Virus record (IMG/VR): IMGVR_UViG_3300008110_000518
Location: 1 to 26,718 of that record
Length of the DNA stretch: 26,718 nucleotides
Reading direction: 5' to 3' (one strand)
Source: a virus
In this document: piece by piece, positions 11,801-18,848 of the stretch
Numbering within the stretch: the stretch's first letter is position 1
How the letters are laid out: the number at the start of each line of letters is the position of its first letter
The notes under the pieces: model-generated
What the model was told of the DNA's origin: nothing
Seen by the model: only the letters and a program-made list of their open reading frames with translations
The model's database searches: none
Program-made: the position numbers and the translations under genes

Positions 11801-14800
11801 AATGCTACTATATTCAATGGACAAAACGTAAGTTTAACTGGTAATATTTCTGCAACAGGCGGAACAGTTAATGCTAACTTATACGTTGGTAATACAATAA
11901 GTTTAACTGGTACAATTTCAGGATCAAGTTTAACTGGAAATGTAAGTGCATGTTCAATATTTACCACAAGTCTTACTGGAACGAACGCAAGTCTATCAGG
12001 TAATATAACAGCTAATAACTTTATATCTAACAGCACTGGTACAGGTAATAATTATGCAGTTGGTAATCGTGCGTTTATCGGTGATATTGGTGTAGCAGAT
12101 ACAGTCATTATTAAGGGACAAAATAACCCTGCTAATGGATACATTGTGTTTGGTAATGGCAATAATAGTCAAACATTAGGTAGAGCAGGCACAGGTCCAT
12201 TAACTTATAGTGGAAATATTAGTGCTGCAGGTACAATAACAGCAAATAATTTTGTTGGTAATATCACATTAAGCAATGCTGACATAAACGCAAATAGTTT
12301 TACATCTAATAATTTCTTTGGTGGTAACTTTGTTGGTTCACTAATAACAAACACTATCATTGGATCAAATACTTTCCAATTAATTCGTTCTAATGTCGCT
12401 GATAATGACTACTTCAGAGTGATTGTTGGTGGTACTGGAACAGATCAAGGTTTCGTATCATTTGAAACAGGTGATCAAGGAAATGAACCTATATACTTTA
12501 GACAATATAATGGTGCAAGTATTCAAAATGAAGTTACACTATTAGATGCAAATGGCAATTCAATATTTGAAAATGCAATTGCAAATAATTTTGTTGGTAA
12601 TCTTTTTGTTTCAACTCCAACTGTATTCACAAATGCAAACATTGTTAGTGGCACGATGGCAGGAAATGATGGATTTAGAATACAAATAAGTGGTTCAGGA
12701 TCAAGTCAAGGAAATGCGTATATTGACACCACTGATGGCGCTGGCACTTCACCTACTCCGATAATAGTAAGACAGTTTAATGGGGTTGGATATACTTCAG
12801 AAATTCGTTCATTGACATTACTTGATAGAAATGGTAATAGTATTTTCCCTGCTAATGTCTCAGTTACTGGAACTTTAAGCGCATTAGGAAATCTTTCTGT
12901 TTTAGGTACATTAAATGCCGCAGTATTAAGCACAACCGGTACAATTAATGCAGTAAATGTTTCTGCTACTGGAACAATATCATCTCCTTCACTGACAGGA
13001 ACAAATATTTCTGTTACAGGTAATGTAAGGGCACAAACTGATATAGTTGCAACTGCAAACTTACAGGGTCAAAATGTTACATCATTAGGTCAAATCACAG
13101 CATTAGGTAGTATTACAGCTATCGGAAATGTAATCGGTGATAGACATACAGGTAACATAGTATCTGTTACAGGTAATATTACAGGTAGCAGCTTAATAGG
13201 TAATGTAACTGCGACAACGGCCAATGTTACAAGTTTAACTGGTATTGCGGCAAGCTTGTCAGGTAATATAACTGCTAATAACTTTATAGCGACAAGCAAT
13301 GGTACTGGAAATAATTATGCTGTAGGAAATGACGCTTTTATTGGCGATGTTAACATTGCAGATACAATAATATTAAAAGGCCAAGCAAATTCTGCTAATG
13401 GATATATTATATTTGGTACTAGTAACAACAGTCAAAGTTTAGGTCGTGCAGGAACTGGACCACTTACTTGGTCAAGCGACATGTCACTTGTTGGTAATGT
13501 TACTGCAAATAATTTTGTAGGTAACTTTAACTTTAGTAGTGGTGATTTAAGTGCAAATAGTTTCACATCAAATACATTTGTTGGTGGTAATTTCAGAGGT
13601 AGGTTAATCACAGCTAATCTAACAGGCACCAATACAGCAGAGTTAATAAGAGCTAATATTGCTGATAATGATGTATTCACTGTGACAGCTGGAGGATTCG
13701 GGGTCAATCAAGGCTACGTTGAATTTGCTACAAGAGATGAAGGTAATGAACCAATTTTCTTTAGACAGTATACTGGTGGCACTGCTTCAAGTAATCTAAC
13801 TCTTTTATCTACAGCTGGTGATACGATACTAAACAAAAACTTGTCTGTACCAGGAAATATTACTACTAGCGGTAGCATAACAGCAAGTAGTATTATTGGT
13901 ACTCTTACTGGAATCGCTAACACAACTAGCACTACAGCTCTTGTTAGTGCAATTATGGCAAATGGTGGCGCCGGACAGGACTTCTTCAGACTGGCAGTTG
14001 GTGGCACTGGAACTGATCAAGGTTTCGTAGAAATTGCGACTGGTGATAATGCTGCAGAACAAATATATGTAAGGCAATATCAAAATATAAGTGGCAACCC
14101 TTTTGGTGGTATTGTAAAAGAAGCTACGTTATTAGATAATACTGGAAATACTATATTCCCAGGAACTGTACAAGCAAATCTTGGCATAAGATCACTTGGT
14201 GCTTTATCTGTGTTTGGTGCAGCCACCGTACAAGGGCAATTATCTGTGACAAGTGGCGGAGATGTTGTTGTCAGTGGCGGCGGAGATGTTGTTGTAAGTT
14301 CAGGTGGTAATGTTACTGCAAATAATATTAACGCAACTAACCAAATACGAGGTAGTTCACTTGTAGCAAATAGTTCAATAACACTTGGATCTTCAAATGC
14401 AATAATGTATGCTAATGGAGTTATTATTACAAATGGATCTATAACTTCATATGATAGCCTTAATACAACCGGTAACGTAATAGCAGGTAATTTAAGAGCG
14501 AATAGTAACATCACTGCAACTGGTAATATAACTGCAACCGGTAATATAACTGCAGTTGCAAATATACATGCTTCAAGTGTATTTGGTAATTTATCTGCTA
14601 CTTCTGCTGTAGTTAGCAGCGTAACAGGTACAACCTCAAGTGTAACCGGCAACGTTACAGGAAATATGTTTATTTCTACAGCAACTGGTACTGGAAATAA
14701 TTATAGAATAGGTTCTGCTGCATGGTTAGGTGATATATCTAGTTCTGACACTGTAAGAATAACTGGATTTACTGATCCTGCTAATGGGTACATAGTATTT

Positions 14801-17572
14801 GGTAATGGTAATAACGCTGCTAAATTAGGTCGTGCAGGAACTGGTTCGTTGACATATTCAGGTGATATGTCATTAACTGGAAATTTAACAGCAAACAATT
14901 TAGTAGGTAATCTAAACTTAGCATCAGGAAATGTAACTGCTGCAAACTTCATTGCCACACATAGTTTTTGGGGCGGCAATTTAAATGGTACACTTACTAG
15001 AAATAATTTAAGTGGAACAAGCAATGCAAACTTAATATTTGCAAATATTGCTGACACAGATTTCTTTAAATTAACTATCGGTGGTACATCAAGTGATGCC
15101 GGATTTGTTGCTATTGATGTAGGTGACAATGGTAATGAACAAGTATTTGTAAGACAGTTTACAGGCACGAATCCAACTCGTACATTAACGTTACTAGATA
15201 CAGACGGCAACACACAGATACCTGGCAATTTAAATGTAACAGGAATTGTTTCAACGACTTCAAATATCGTTGCTAATAATTTTGTTGGTAATCTTGCTAT
15301 GTCTGTAGGGGGTGGAGTCACAGCAAATATTATTAATACAACTGTCGCAGGTACTGATTTCTTTAGAATTCAAATAGGCGGAGATACTAATAACGGATAT
15401 GTTTCTTTTGATACAGCCAATGAAGGTAGTGAACCAATATATGTAAGACAATACAATTCTTCGCAAGTTACTCCATTTAACTCACTAGAACGTGAATTAA
15501 TACTTCTTGGACCAACTGGAAATAGTAGATTTCCAGGAAGTGTATCTGTAGTTGGTAGTATTTCGGCAGGTGGTAATATAACTGCACCTACCCTAAGTCT
15601 CACCGGAAATATAGTTACGAGTGGCAGTATTACAGCAACAGGAAATGTAAATGTTTCAACAAATCTAAGTGTTGTTTCAAGTATTACAGGTGGTTCAATA
15701 CTATCACAAGGAACATTAAGTGCAACAGGTGCTATATCTACTCCTTCTACTATTACCGCAACAGGAATAATCAGTGCGACCGCAAATATTGTAAGTGCAT
15801 CTAATTTAATTGTTGGAACTAATATACATGCTACATTTGGAAATCTGTTTATTAACAGTGTAATTGGTAATGTAGTATCCACAACAGGAAATGTGACTGC
15901 AGCTAACCTAGTTGGTAATCTAACTGCAACATCAGCAGTTATTACTAGCGTAACAGGTATAAGTTCAAGTGTAACAGGGAATGTAACTGGTGGTATCATT
16001 GTATCAACTGCTACTAGCACAGGTCAAAACTTTAGAGTAGGCACTACAACTTGGTTAGGTGATATAGGTGTTACTGAAACATTGATGATCAGTAGCCAAA
16101 CTAATGCTGCAAACGGTTATGTTGTATTTGGTAATGGAAATAATTCAGCTAAGTTAGGACGTGCTGGCACTGGCCCATTGACTTACACAGGTGATATGTC
16201 GTTAACTGGTAATATCACTGCAAATAATTTATTTGGTAATGTAACTATTAGTGGTGATTTAGTTGCGAATAACTTCACAGCTAACAATTTTATTGGTGGT
16301 AACTTAGTTGGTACTTTAACATGTAACAATTTGACAGGTACAAACAATGCTAACTTAATACTTGCAAATATTGCTTCAAGCGATTACTTTAGATTAACAG
16401 TTGGTGGTACTGGAGCAGATTCAGGATTCGTATCATTTGATATAGGTGATAATGGTAATGAACCAATCTACTTTAGGCAATATAGTGGTCTCACTCCAAG
16501 AACATTGACATTATTAGATAGTGCAGGCAATACACTATTACCAGGTAACTTATCACTATCCGGTAGTATTACAACTACAGGAAATGTGACTGCAAATACG
16601 TTTACGGGTAATTTACAAATAAGTTTGTCTGGTACAAATACAGCAAATATTATTAATACAACTATTGCAGATAATGATTACTTTAGAATTCAAGTAGGTG
16701 GCACAGGACCTAGTGGTGGATATGTAGAAATAGCTACAGCAAATGAAGGCACTGAACCAATATATGTAAGACAGTATGCTGAACTTAGTGGTAATCCTTA
16801 TGGTAACATTCAAAGAACTCTTACATTATTAGATGCTAGTGGTAATACACAAATACCTGGTAATTTAAGTGTTACTGGAAATATAAGTTCAGCGAATATT
16901 ATTAGTGCTTCAAGTGTAATTGGTAGTGTAGTTACACCTGGTCTTACTGCAAGCATGACTGCAAATGCTCTATATGGTGTCATTGCATCAGATGACTACT
17001 ATAGAATACAAGTTGGCGGTACAGGCGCAAATGCTGGATTCATATCTATTGATACTGCTGACAACGGTGATGAACCAATTTATGTAAGACAATATACAAA
17101 CAGCGGTGGAAACCCATTTGGTACTAAGTCACGTGAACTTATTTTGTTAGATAGCGGTGGTAATACAACATTACCGGGCAACTTATCAATAACTGGTGGA
17201 TATAGTAACATAGGAGTACCAGTAATAGGTGGTTCAGCTCAAATTGGTTATAGAATCGCTCCTTTAAACACAAAAAATGCTAGTTACACATTAACTAGTG
17301 TTGACACAGGGACGTTAATTTACTATACAGGGCAACCAGGAGGAACGATTTTAAATGTTCCTAACGATACGACTCAAACAATACCTCCTGGAACTCAGCT
17401 TCGTATTATAAATGGTGATAGTACTCAGAACTTAACTGTAGCTCCTGGATTAGGTGTTACAATGAGATACCAAGGAAGTACTGGTACTAGAACATTATCA
17501 ACACATGCTGATGTAACGATTATAAAAGTAGCAGCGAATACTTGGTACATTGACGGATACGGCATAACCTAA
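2807..17572 (+). CDS. giant repetitive tail-fibre-like structural protein
   Basis: This is a single open frame of 4921 residues with no break. Residues 1-41 resemble the N-terminal domain found on many phage fibre and receptor-binding proteins (Mtd-N type: QLAEGELGFATDERRLYIG). Residues about 150-235 resemble the FCCH-like domain seen in phage structural proteins (KFYGVKLTNKTFSLYSDPG). The first two thirds are Asn/Gly/Ser/Thr/Ala-rich repeats with a 17-residue period (for example GNVTGANLFTTGVVSAS), mixed with recurring motifs of the types GGxxGQVLTTDGxGNLSW and NGxSNVxI...ANVxVVT. A probable globular insert lies at nt 9720-10190. From nt 10823 a longer module pair repeats five times. A compact beta-rich C-terminal domain occupies about the last 100 residues. 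I noticed only three cysteines. There is no signal peptide, coiled coil, peptidase or intramolecular chaperone motif. Probable role: host-contacting fibre or other long virion appendage. The fibre role is inferred from the N-domain and repeat style; the receptor is unknown. Confidence 0.8.
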   Translation: MAIIQISKIQHRTGANVDLPQLAEGELGFATDERRLYIGNDPNLFPPAGNSLTTQTEILTEVSVLNWSKIGGTANTQIALTSPVGNGQVLVANANTWVNAGGTSNIKIDLGNANNVVMRGGLNGYVLTTDGTGNLTWEGTGVGTFRIQDISKTNPAVVTTINDNTVVTGIPLTIIGVSGMTQISTAGENSTNKFYGVKLTNKTFSLYSDPGLANAVNSTGFTPATPNTGNIICSFYQAGTGVPGGANTQIQFQDTAGLFGGSANLTFNKNTSNLALAGNANITNINVTSNIVANNFSGNIGLGNTAQAANFTTVNANSAISAAGNVTGANLRTTGIVSAGGTLTAGNVNTLGSANVGNLSVTGVVRGNLIPATDIQQDLGNATNRWRSLYLSGNTIYLGNTSISSDANGISSNTLTAENANISNTVYANFVSAIITADSSSQPNISSVGTLNGLTVNGLTQLGDVSNVRIGGGFPDYTLVTDGLGNLSWSPVVLPDIVAGSTNQIQYNINSGLAASANLTFNPTTSTLQSVTISATGSITGSNLNIGSNIIAGNNIRGAIISSTGNITASSNIQGSNLLATSSISTGGALTASSISVSTNISVLGNVLANNLNAASVVSANGNISGSNLNTAGRVSANGNITGANLFTGGNVSATGTVIAQQVNSGNISVSGNITSNNLIINNEISSTGNITSANYILGNGAFLTGINLGNQSSLNQISNGTSNVSIPSLNGAVTISSGATANVVTVTNTGLSVSGNVSVNGNSNLGNLSTSTFSASGNITGANLLTSGRISATGNANVANLGVAGTISASGNATVNNLNTGQISASGNLTALNANLGNLVTANFFQGDGSLLTNLTVAAGSSIINGNSNVSVAANGNVRTSVGGTANVQVITSTGIAVTGTHSATGNVTGANLFTTGVVSASGNLSGNNIAAAAAISASGNISGLNIAAAGGITSSGAISTATNITATGNVTAGNIASVTNANFTGTISAVGIVSNANIVAANLNSTGNVSAVSNINAAGVSVSGNISAVGNVNANNVNSTTLSASGNITALNANLGNAVTANFFLGNVRGNLFNGTTSINVPAANGNVAVSVNNVSNVVVISQNTVTVTGVLSVTGNSNLSTINGSTANVTTVNATTVNSAVLIGSTVSATGNVEAGNLVTSGNLSVAGNSNLANAQFSGSITAAGTITGANLSTTGTVITSGNVNAGNINSANIISAIGNISGGNLSITGLVRGGNISAVANVNAANIISANISVTSNLTVANLANVGNLIATGNISAYSNVKSDNVNANTLLINSAATLNNLSVTNFVRSNLVPNVTATYNLGIPANTWRSLAVSNVGVSIGQTSITSNVDNLTINANNTIISYVTANDISVANLANLGNIANVKIAGGSIDDVITTDGNGTLSFANILNIVPAAGTNTEIQFNDNGTFNGSSSLRFFKSNGVTSGTFAGNASRLFGIVGANITGQVPNALLASTVTFPSQANITSVGNLISLSVVGNVRAGNASLGNLANANFFSGRLVTSNQPNITDLGSLNNLTVSNIDGVVNFEYTSNVTLGQISNLHIAGGLNGQYLVTDGVGNLSWSTPIAAGVANGLSNMTIEQSGNIAFQVAGFANRFRIEQSTFSSNVQGIFNESVNFFAPVSLGTIANVRILGGQTGQVLTTTGVSGQIGWASAPATQSIVNGNSNVIVGPNTNIRVSVAGISNVTQFTSTGIITGIVSATGLVNTGSANLGNISNVKIFGGSAGQIIQTDGTGNLSYVAAPISAILANGLSNVSIDLSGNVRTSVAGTANVLVVANTGITVTGISNLGSNSNVKITGGAANQLLSTDGTGNLAWVASPPTSQISNGTSNLTISQNGTIVAVATGTTALTISNSGINVSGAINATGNINTDILKLKIAGGIANAILIATDTTGNLAWGSLPASNQIVGGNSNVIVNPNANVSIGVTGVPNVMVVTPTRVNITGDLLLTGNANLTSTDALNIPGGNPGDVLSTDGAGNLSFTTPSVGTAIVNGSSNVRIPASASNINFAVSGAPNVFVLSPTLASLNGNLSVTGSSNINGNINLGSTLSAAGNVIGANLSTPGTVNASGNINTSLNLSVTGAATITGQLTIGSANLGNVLNGSGNISLTGNITGNNLVGNNLSTTGNINGINVTAGANVISGNIYVSNTVSAAGNIATSTNITAAGTISAIGNITADRFIGNGALLTNVTANVSRIANGVSNISIPVANGNIGFTVGGANVVTVSPGNFIIATDSGIGGNLNVFENITAGNRITANGNITAVGNITGNYIYGNGAFLTGVNTDIYNDANVANYLPNYTGNINNVNNIIANNIIRTSGLQVSYLSISSATTLTTSRAGALVDLTNSGYQIILPNPIGNPGVNYTFRLRTLGQNVNLATPSGTFEGSGYTGQGIITIAFAIGQYFYVYSDGTKYIISARIESEAGAGLRVRTGTQSTSTTTGALVVTGGLGVSLNLFAGGNANISGALSIGGSFNSPAANIGAVTGNIFGRTTSNIIIANGDVGAGELIFRAGGAIIQTINNANVTVNGNISATANISSLGNIYSPHANLTGNLTTPIVITNTITSNATNSSNSALNVFANSITTGNVTGNGSIVLGGLLGLHANGNITNVQNLQVSNVNAQNITAPVFNVGNISVSSNVTANGVIHSNNVGTGNNFRVGNSVWLGDLNTADSLAVRSQQNPTIGYITFGSDSTAKLGRSGTAALTWNSNLSVGGTITANNFVGNINVANTDLSANSFTSNNFFGGNFSGRLITTVIGANTVEMVRANIAGPTNADYFSIDVGGNSQDFGFVSFNTGDNGSEPIYFRQYNGPNIQNQVTLLDQSGNTFFPGSISANGNITAGNLRGNLTAVVNAPGTANIINAVMAGSDAFRLQLGGNLSDQGYVAFDVGDENTESIIFRQFSGPNFATEQRRVTLMDANGDAVFPAGANLFVGNRIGATSLSVSGTVTAASLVGTISTTGNINAGNFVGNLSAFAANATIFNGQNVSLTGNISATGGTVNANLYVGNTISLTGTISGSSLTGNVSACSIFTTSLTGTNASLSGNITANNFISNSTGTGNNYAVGNRAFIGDIGVADTVIIKGQNNPANGYIVFGNGNNSQTLGRAGTGPLTYSGNISAAGTITANNFVGNITLSNADINANSFTSNNFFGGNFVGSLITNTIIGSNTFQLIRSNVADNDYFRVIVGGTGTDQGFVSFETGDQGNEPIYFRQYNGASIQNEVTLLDANGNSIFENAIANNFVGNLFVSTPTVFTNANIVSGTMAGNDGFRIQISGSGSSQGNAYIDTTDGAGTSPTPIIVRQFNGVGYTSEIRSLTLLDRNGNSIFPANVSVTGTLSALGNLSVLGTLNAAVLSTTGTINAVNVSATGTISSPSLTGTNISVTGNVRAQTDIVATANLQGQNVTSLGQITALGSITAIGNVIGDRHTGNIVSVTGNITGSSLIGNVTATTANVTSLTGIAASLSGNITANNFIATSNGTGNNYAVGNDAFIGDVNIADTIILKGQANSANGYIIFGTSNNSQSLGRAGTGPLTWSSDMSLVGNVTANNFVGNFNFSSGDLSANSFTSNTFVGGNFRGRLITANLTGTNTAELIRANIADNDVFTVTAGGFGVNQGYVEFATRDEGNEPIFFRQYTGGTASSNLTLLSTAGDTILNKNLSVPGNITTSGSITASSIIGTLTGIANTTSTTALVSAIMANGGAGQDFFRLAVGGTGTDQGFVEIATGDNAAEQIYVRQYQNISGNPFGGIVKEATLLDNTGNTIFPGTVQANLGIRSLGALSVFGAATVQGQLSVTSGGDVVVSGGGDVVVSSGGNVTANNINATNQIRGSSLVANSSITLGSSNAIMYANGVIITNGSITSYDSLNTTGNVIAGNLRANSNITATGNITATGNITAVANIHASSVFGNLSATSAVVSSVTGTTSSVTGNVTGNMFISTATGTGNNYRIGSAAWLGDISSSDTVRITGFTDPANGYIVFGNGNNAAKLGRAGTGSLTYSGDMSLTGNLTANNLVGNLNLASGNVTAANFIATHSFWGGNLNGTLTRNNLSGTSNANLIFANIADTDFFKLTIGGTSSDAGFVAIDVGDNGNEQVFVRQFTGTNPTRTLTLLDTDGNTQIPGNLNVTGIVSTTSNIVANNFVGNLAMSVGGGVTANIINTTVAGTDFFRIQIGGDTNNGYVSFDTANEGSEPIYVRQYNSSQVTPFNSLERELILLGPTGNSRFPGSVSVVGSISAGGNITAPTLSLTGNIVTSGSITATGNVNVSTNLSVVSSITGGSILSQGTLSATGAISTPSTITATGIISATANIVSASNLIVGTNIHATFGNLFINSVIGNVVSTTGNVTAANLVGNLTATSAVITSVTGISSSVTGNVTGGIIVSTATSTGQNFRVGTTTWLGDIGVTETLMISSQTNAANGYVVFGNGNNSAKLGRAGTGPLTYTGDMSLTGNITANNLFGNVTISGDLVANNFTANNFIGGNLVGTLTCNNLTGTNNANLILANIASSDYFRLTVGGTGADSGFVSFDIGDNGNEPIYFRQYSGLTPRTLTLLDSAGNTLLPGNLSLSGSITTTGNVTANTFTGNLQISLSGTNTANIINTTIADNDYFRIQVGGTGPSGGYVEIATANEGTEPIYVRQYAELSGNPYGNIQRTLTLLDASGNTQIPGNLSVTGNISSANIISASSVIGSVVTPGLTASMTANALYGVIASDDYYRIQVGGTGANAGFISIDTADNGDEPIYVRQYTNSGGNPFGTKSRELILLDSGGNTTLPGNLSITGGYSNIGVPVIGGSAQIGYRIAPLNTKNASYTLTSVDTGTLIYYTGQPGGTILNVPNDTTQTIPPGTQLRIINGDSTQNLTVAPGLGVTMRYQGSTGTRTLSTHADVTIIKVAANTWYIDGYGIT
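4430..6700 (+). repeat. 17-residue (51-bp) coding repeats in the fibre gene
   Basis: In this part of the fibre gene the protein repeats with a 17-residue period. Clear adjacent units are GNISGSNLNTAGRVSAN and GNITGANLFTGGNVSAT near nt 4673-4774, and GNVTGANLFTTGVVSAS and GNLSGNNIAAAAAISAS near nt 5527-5628. The core pattern is G-N-[IV]-[ST]-G-x-N-[LI] followed by nine variable residues ending in S-A. The period suggests one beta-solenoid coil per unit. Similar units continue more irregularly on both sides, so the limits given are approximate. Confidence 0.7.
7497..8960 (+). repeat. six tandem ~250-bp two-motif repeats in the fibre gene
   Basis: Two motifs alternate here. Motif C (type KITGGAANQLLSTDGTGNL) begins near nt 7497, 7761, 8026, 8257, 8502 and 8755. 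Motif D (type NGLSNVSIDLSGNVRTSVAG) begins near 7590, 7860, 8120, 8350, 8600 and 8847. The period is about 231-265 bp, or about 84 residues. Three more C motifs (near 3148, 4206, 6966) and four more D motifs (near 4950, 5395, 6030, 9467) lie outside the array, so the pair pre-dates its tandem amplification. Confidence 0.7.
14252..14310 (+). repeat. short imperfect tandem repeat (SGGDVVV) in the fibre gene
   Basis: The unit AGTGGCGGAGATGTTGTTGT occurs at 14252-14271 and again at about 14273-14295 with an extra GGC, followed by a degenerate third unit. It encodes SGGDVVV, SGGGDVVV and SSGGNV. It lies between an A module and the next repeat block and looks like recent slippage expansion. Confidence 0.6.
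14513..14566 (+). repeat. 18-bp tandem repeat in the fibre gene
   Basis: ACTGCAACTGGTAATATA at 14513-14530 is followed by a copy with one change at 14531-14548 and a partial third copy. It encodes repeats of TATGNI. Near-identity at the DNA level suggests very recent expansion. Confidence 0.65.
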
Positions 17573-17578
17573 AAACAC

Positions 17579-17640
17579 CAGTTGGGGATAAATACATATG
17601 TTCTCTCTCTATATGGGAGACTTATGCAGTTCCCCAACTG
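17579..17640 (+). promoter_or_regulatory. inverted repeat enclosing a late promoter, 5' of the 17682 gene
   Basis: CAGTTGGGGA (17579-17588) pairs perfectly with TCCCCAACTG (17631-17640), starting 7 nt after the fibre stop. The late motif GATAAATA (17587-17594) begins in the last two bases of the left arm and runs into the loop. A second hairpin lies inside the loop: TCTCTC (17604-17609) pairs with GGGAGA (17615-17620) around a TATAT loop. A late start about 6 nt after the motif would begin the mRNA at about 17600, so only the inner hairpin would remain near its 5' end, with a leader of roughly 80 nt. AAGGAG at 17666-17671 is the ribosome-binding site. Confidence 0.6.
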
Positions 17641-17681
17641 CGTAGGACCTAGAACGTTCACACTTAAGGAGATGAAACAAA

Positions 17682-18791
17682 ATGGGACGCCCTTTAAAAA
17701 TAGCAAAAACAAACGCAGCAGTTAGCCCAGACGGAATTACCGATGAAGGTTATCCAAACGATGGCACTACAGACAATGGTTTTACAACTAGCGCACCTGG
17801 CGTAGTTGGTGGTATAGAAGCTGTTACTGTATATGGTTATGCAGCAGTAGAACAACAGCAACAAGGTACAATTGTTGCTTCAACAGCAACAACTACTGTA
17901 AGTGGATTCAGCACACAATTTAGTGATGTATTAAGTGTAGGTTCATTACTTTATGCAAACGATGTAGAATTAGGTGCAGTAAGTGTAATCAACGCATCAG
18001 CAAGTGATACAGTAACAGCAACTACAGCAAGTAACGACCGTTTAACAGTTACAGATTCAAGTCAATTTGTAGTTGGTGGTGCAGTCACAGTAGCTGGTAA
18101 TATGGGTAATTTAATAGCAGGTACTGTATATTATGTATATGATTTACCAACAGCAACAACATTGCGTGTTAGCGAAACACCTGATCTTGCAGCAGTATTC
18201 CAATTAGCCGACGATGCTGTTGGACCAGTCGGAATAACACAAGGCGATACAGTTACTTTAGGAGCAGTTTCAAACGGAAATGCCTCAAATGTATCTTACA
18301 CAAGTGCAACTTCAGACCGTTGCTGGATCTTACGTCAAAAAGGTAAGAGAAAGCATTTAGTAGTCAGAAATCAGAATATTGAAGATGAATTTATGGCTAA
18401 TGGACAAGCATACTATATTGTTAGTGTTAGTAACACTAATTGGGAAGCATTAGGAGCAGGCCCAGATGCAGGAGTAGGTAAACTATTTACTTGTACAGGT
18501 GCAAATGCTAGCTTAACAACTAATGGTTATGGATATGCAGCTGGTGTTTGTACATTAGTAAATAAAGCTTCAAATGCTTTAGTGAGAAATGAAATGACAG
18601 TTACATTAGACAAAGCTTCAGGTGGTGATCCATATTGCCAAAGCTTAACTGATCATTTTGCAATTGACTTTACTAATAATGGCACAGATGAAAATTCAGG
18701 AGTTAAGTATATTGCTTCATTTGATGATAAGACAGATACACCTGATCCAGCAACTGGTCTTATTACGATTGATATTGATTACGCTTGCTAA
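17682..18791 (+). CDS. phage virion structural protein (beta-rich, modular)
   Basis: This is a 369-residue protein. The start is supported by AAGGAG 10 nt upstream, and the N-terminus MGRPLKIAK resembles a recurrent N-terminus (MGRPL) of marine T4-like phage structural proteins. Three short beta-rich modules common in phage virion proteins can be seen. The first is at residues about 62-100 (GTI...TTTVSGFSTQFSDVLSVG). The second is an FCCH-like module at about 112-175 (LTVTDSSQF...GTVYYVYD...TTLRVSETPD). The third is at about 240-295 (GQAYYIVSVSNTNWEALGAG). The C-terminus is acidic and ends in Cys. It has no signal peptide or enzyme motif. Its own late promoter and strong terminator make it a separate, probably highly expressed late unit. 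Head decoration, whisker or fibre accessory roles are all possible. Confidence 0.7.
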   Translation: MGRPLKIAKTNAAVSPDGITDEGYPNDGTTDNGFTTSAPGVVGGIEAVTVYGYAAVEQQQQGTIVASTATTTVSGFSTQFSDVLSVGSLLYANDVELGAVSVINASASDTVTATTASNDRLTVTDSSQFVVGGAVTVAGNMGNLIAGTVYYVYDLPTATTLRVSETPDLAAVFQLADDAVGPVGITQGDTVTLGAVSNGNASNVSYTSATSDRCWILRQKGKRKHLVVRNQNIEDEFMANGQAYYIVSVSNTNWEALGAGPDAGVGKLFTCTGANASLTTNGYGYAAGVCTLVNKASNALVRNEMTVTLDKASGGDPYCQSLTDHFAIDFTNNGTDENSGVKYIASFDDKTDTPDPATGLITIDIDYAC

Positions 18792-18811
18792 GCTTAATTT
18801 ACTATCAATAA

Positions 18812-18833
18812 AAAAGCGGCGCAAGCCGCTTTT
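18812..18833 (+). terminator. strong Rho-independent terminator
   Basis: AAAAGCGGC (18812-18820), a GCAA tetraloop and GCCGCTTTT (18825-18833) form a 9-bp stem with a GNRA-type loop and a T-run, 20 nt after the stop of the 17682 gene. It closes the late unit of fibre and structural protein and lies 15 nt before the pirin ATG. The A-run on the 5' side could make it work in both directions. Confidence 0.9.
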
Positions 18834-18848
18834 CCATTAAATAAACTT

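Larger units (their letters stand above)
10823..17190 (+). repeat. five ~1.3-kb repeat blocks (module B followed by two A modules) in the fibre gene
   Basis: Module B (pattern GTGNNxxVGxxxWLGD, ending LGRAGTGPLTY) begins near nt 10823, 12037, 13299, 14683 and 16016. After each B come two A modules (pattern DYFRxxVGGTG, then GFVSF, EPIYFRQY and TLLDxxGNT), beginning near 11191, 11470, 12400, 12662, 13660, 13973, 15051, 15350, 16373, 16666, with an eleventh copy near 16985 that makes the last block B-A-A-A. Block spacing is 1214, 1262, 1384 and 1333 bp. Alternate A copies differ consistently: the second often contains SGNPFG-type insertions before the TLLD motif. Confidence 0.75.

Noticed and set aside
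3134-16813. Many long antisense open frames under the giant fibre gene, the longest 378 codons at 4954-6090
   Set aside because: The long ones I checked lie in the same antisense register, where a stop arises only if a sense codon begins with TA (after T or C) or with CA (after T), that is Tyr, His or Gln. These residues are rare in the Asn/Gly/Ser/Thr/Ala-rich repeats, so the register stays open by composition. The predicted proteins are low-complexity Leu/Pro/Val/Ala strings without ribosome-binding sites.
2807-17572. Diversity-generating retroelement, suggested by the Mtd-like N-terminal domain
   Set aside because: There is no reverse transcriptase, no template repeat and no C-type-lectin variable domain at the C-terminus in this window.
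18658-18840. Out-of-frame 60-codon open frame at the end of the 17682 gene
   Set aside because: It overlaps a well-supported gene, is composed of Leu/Ile/Met low-complexity sequence and runs through the terminator.
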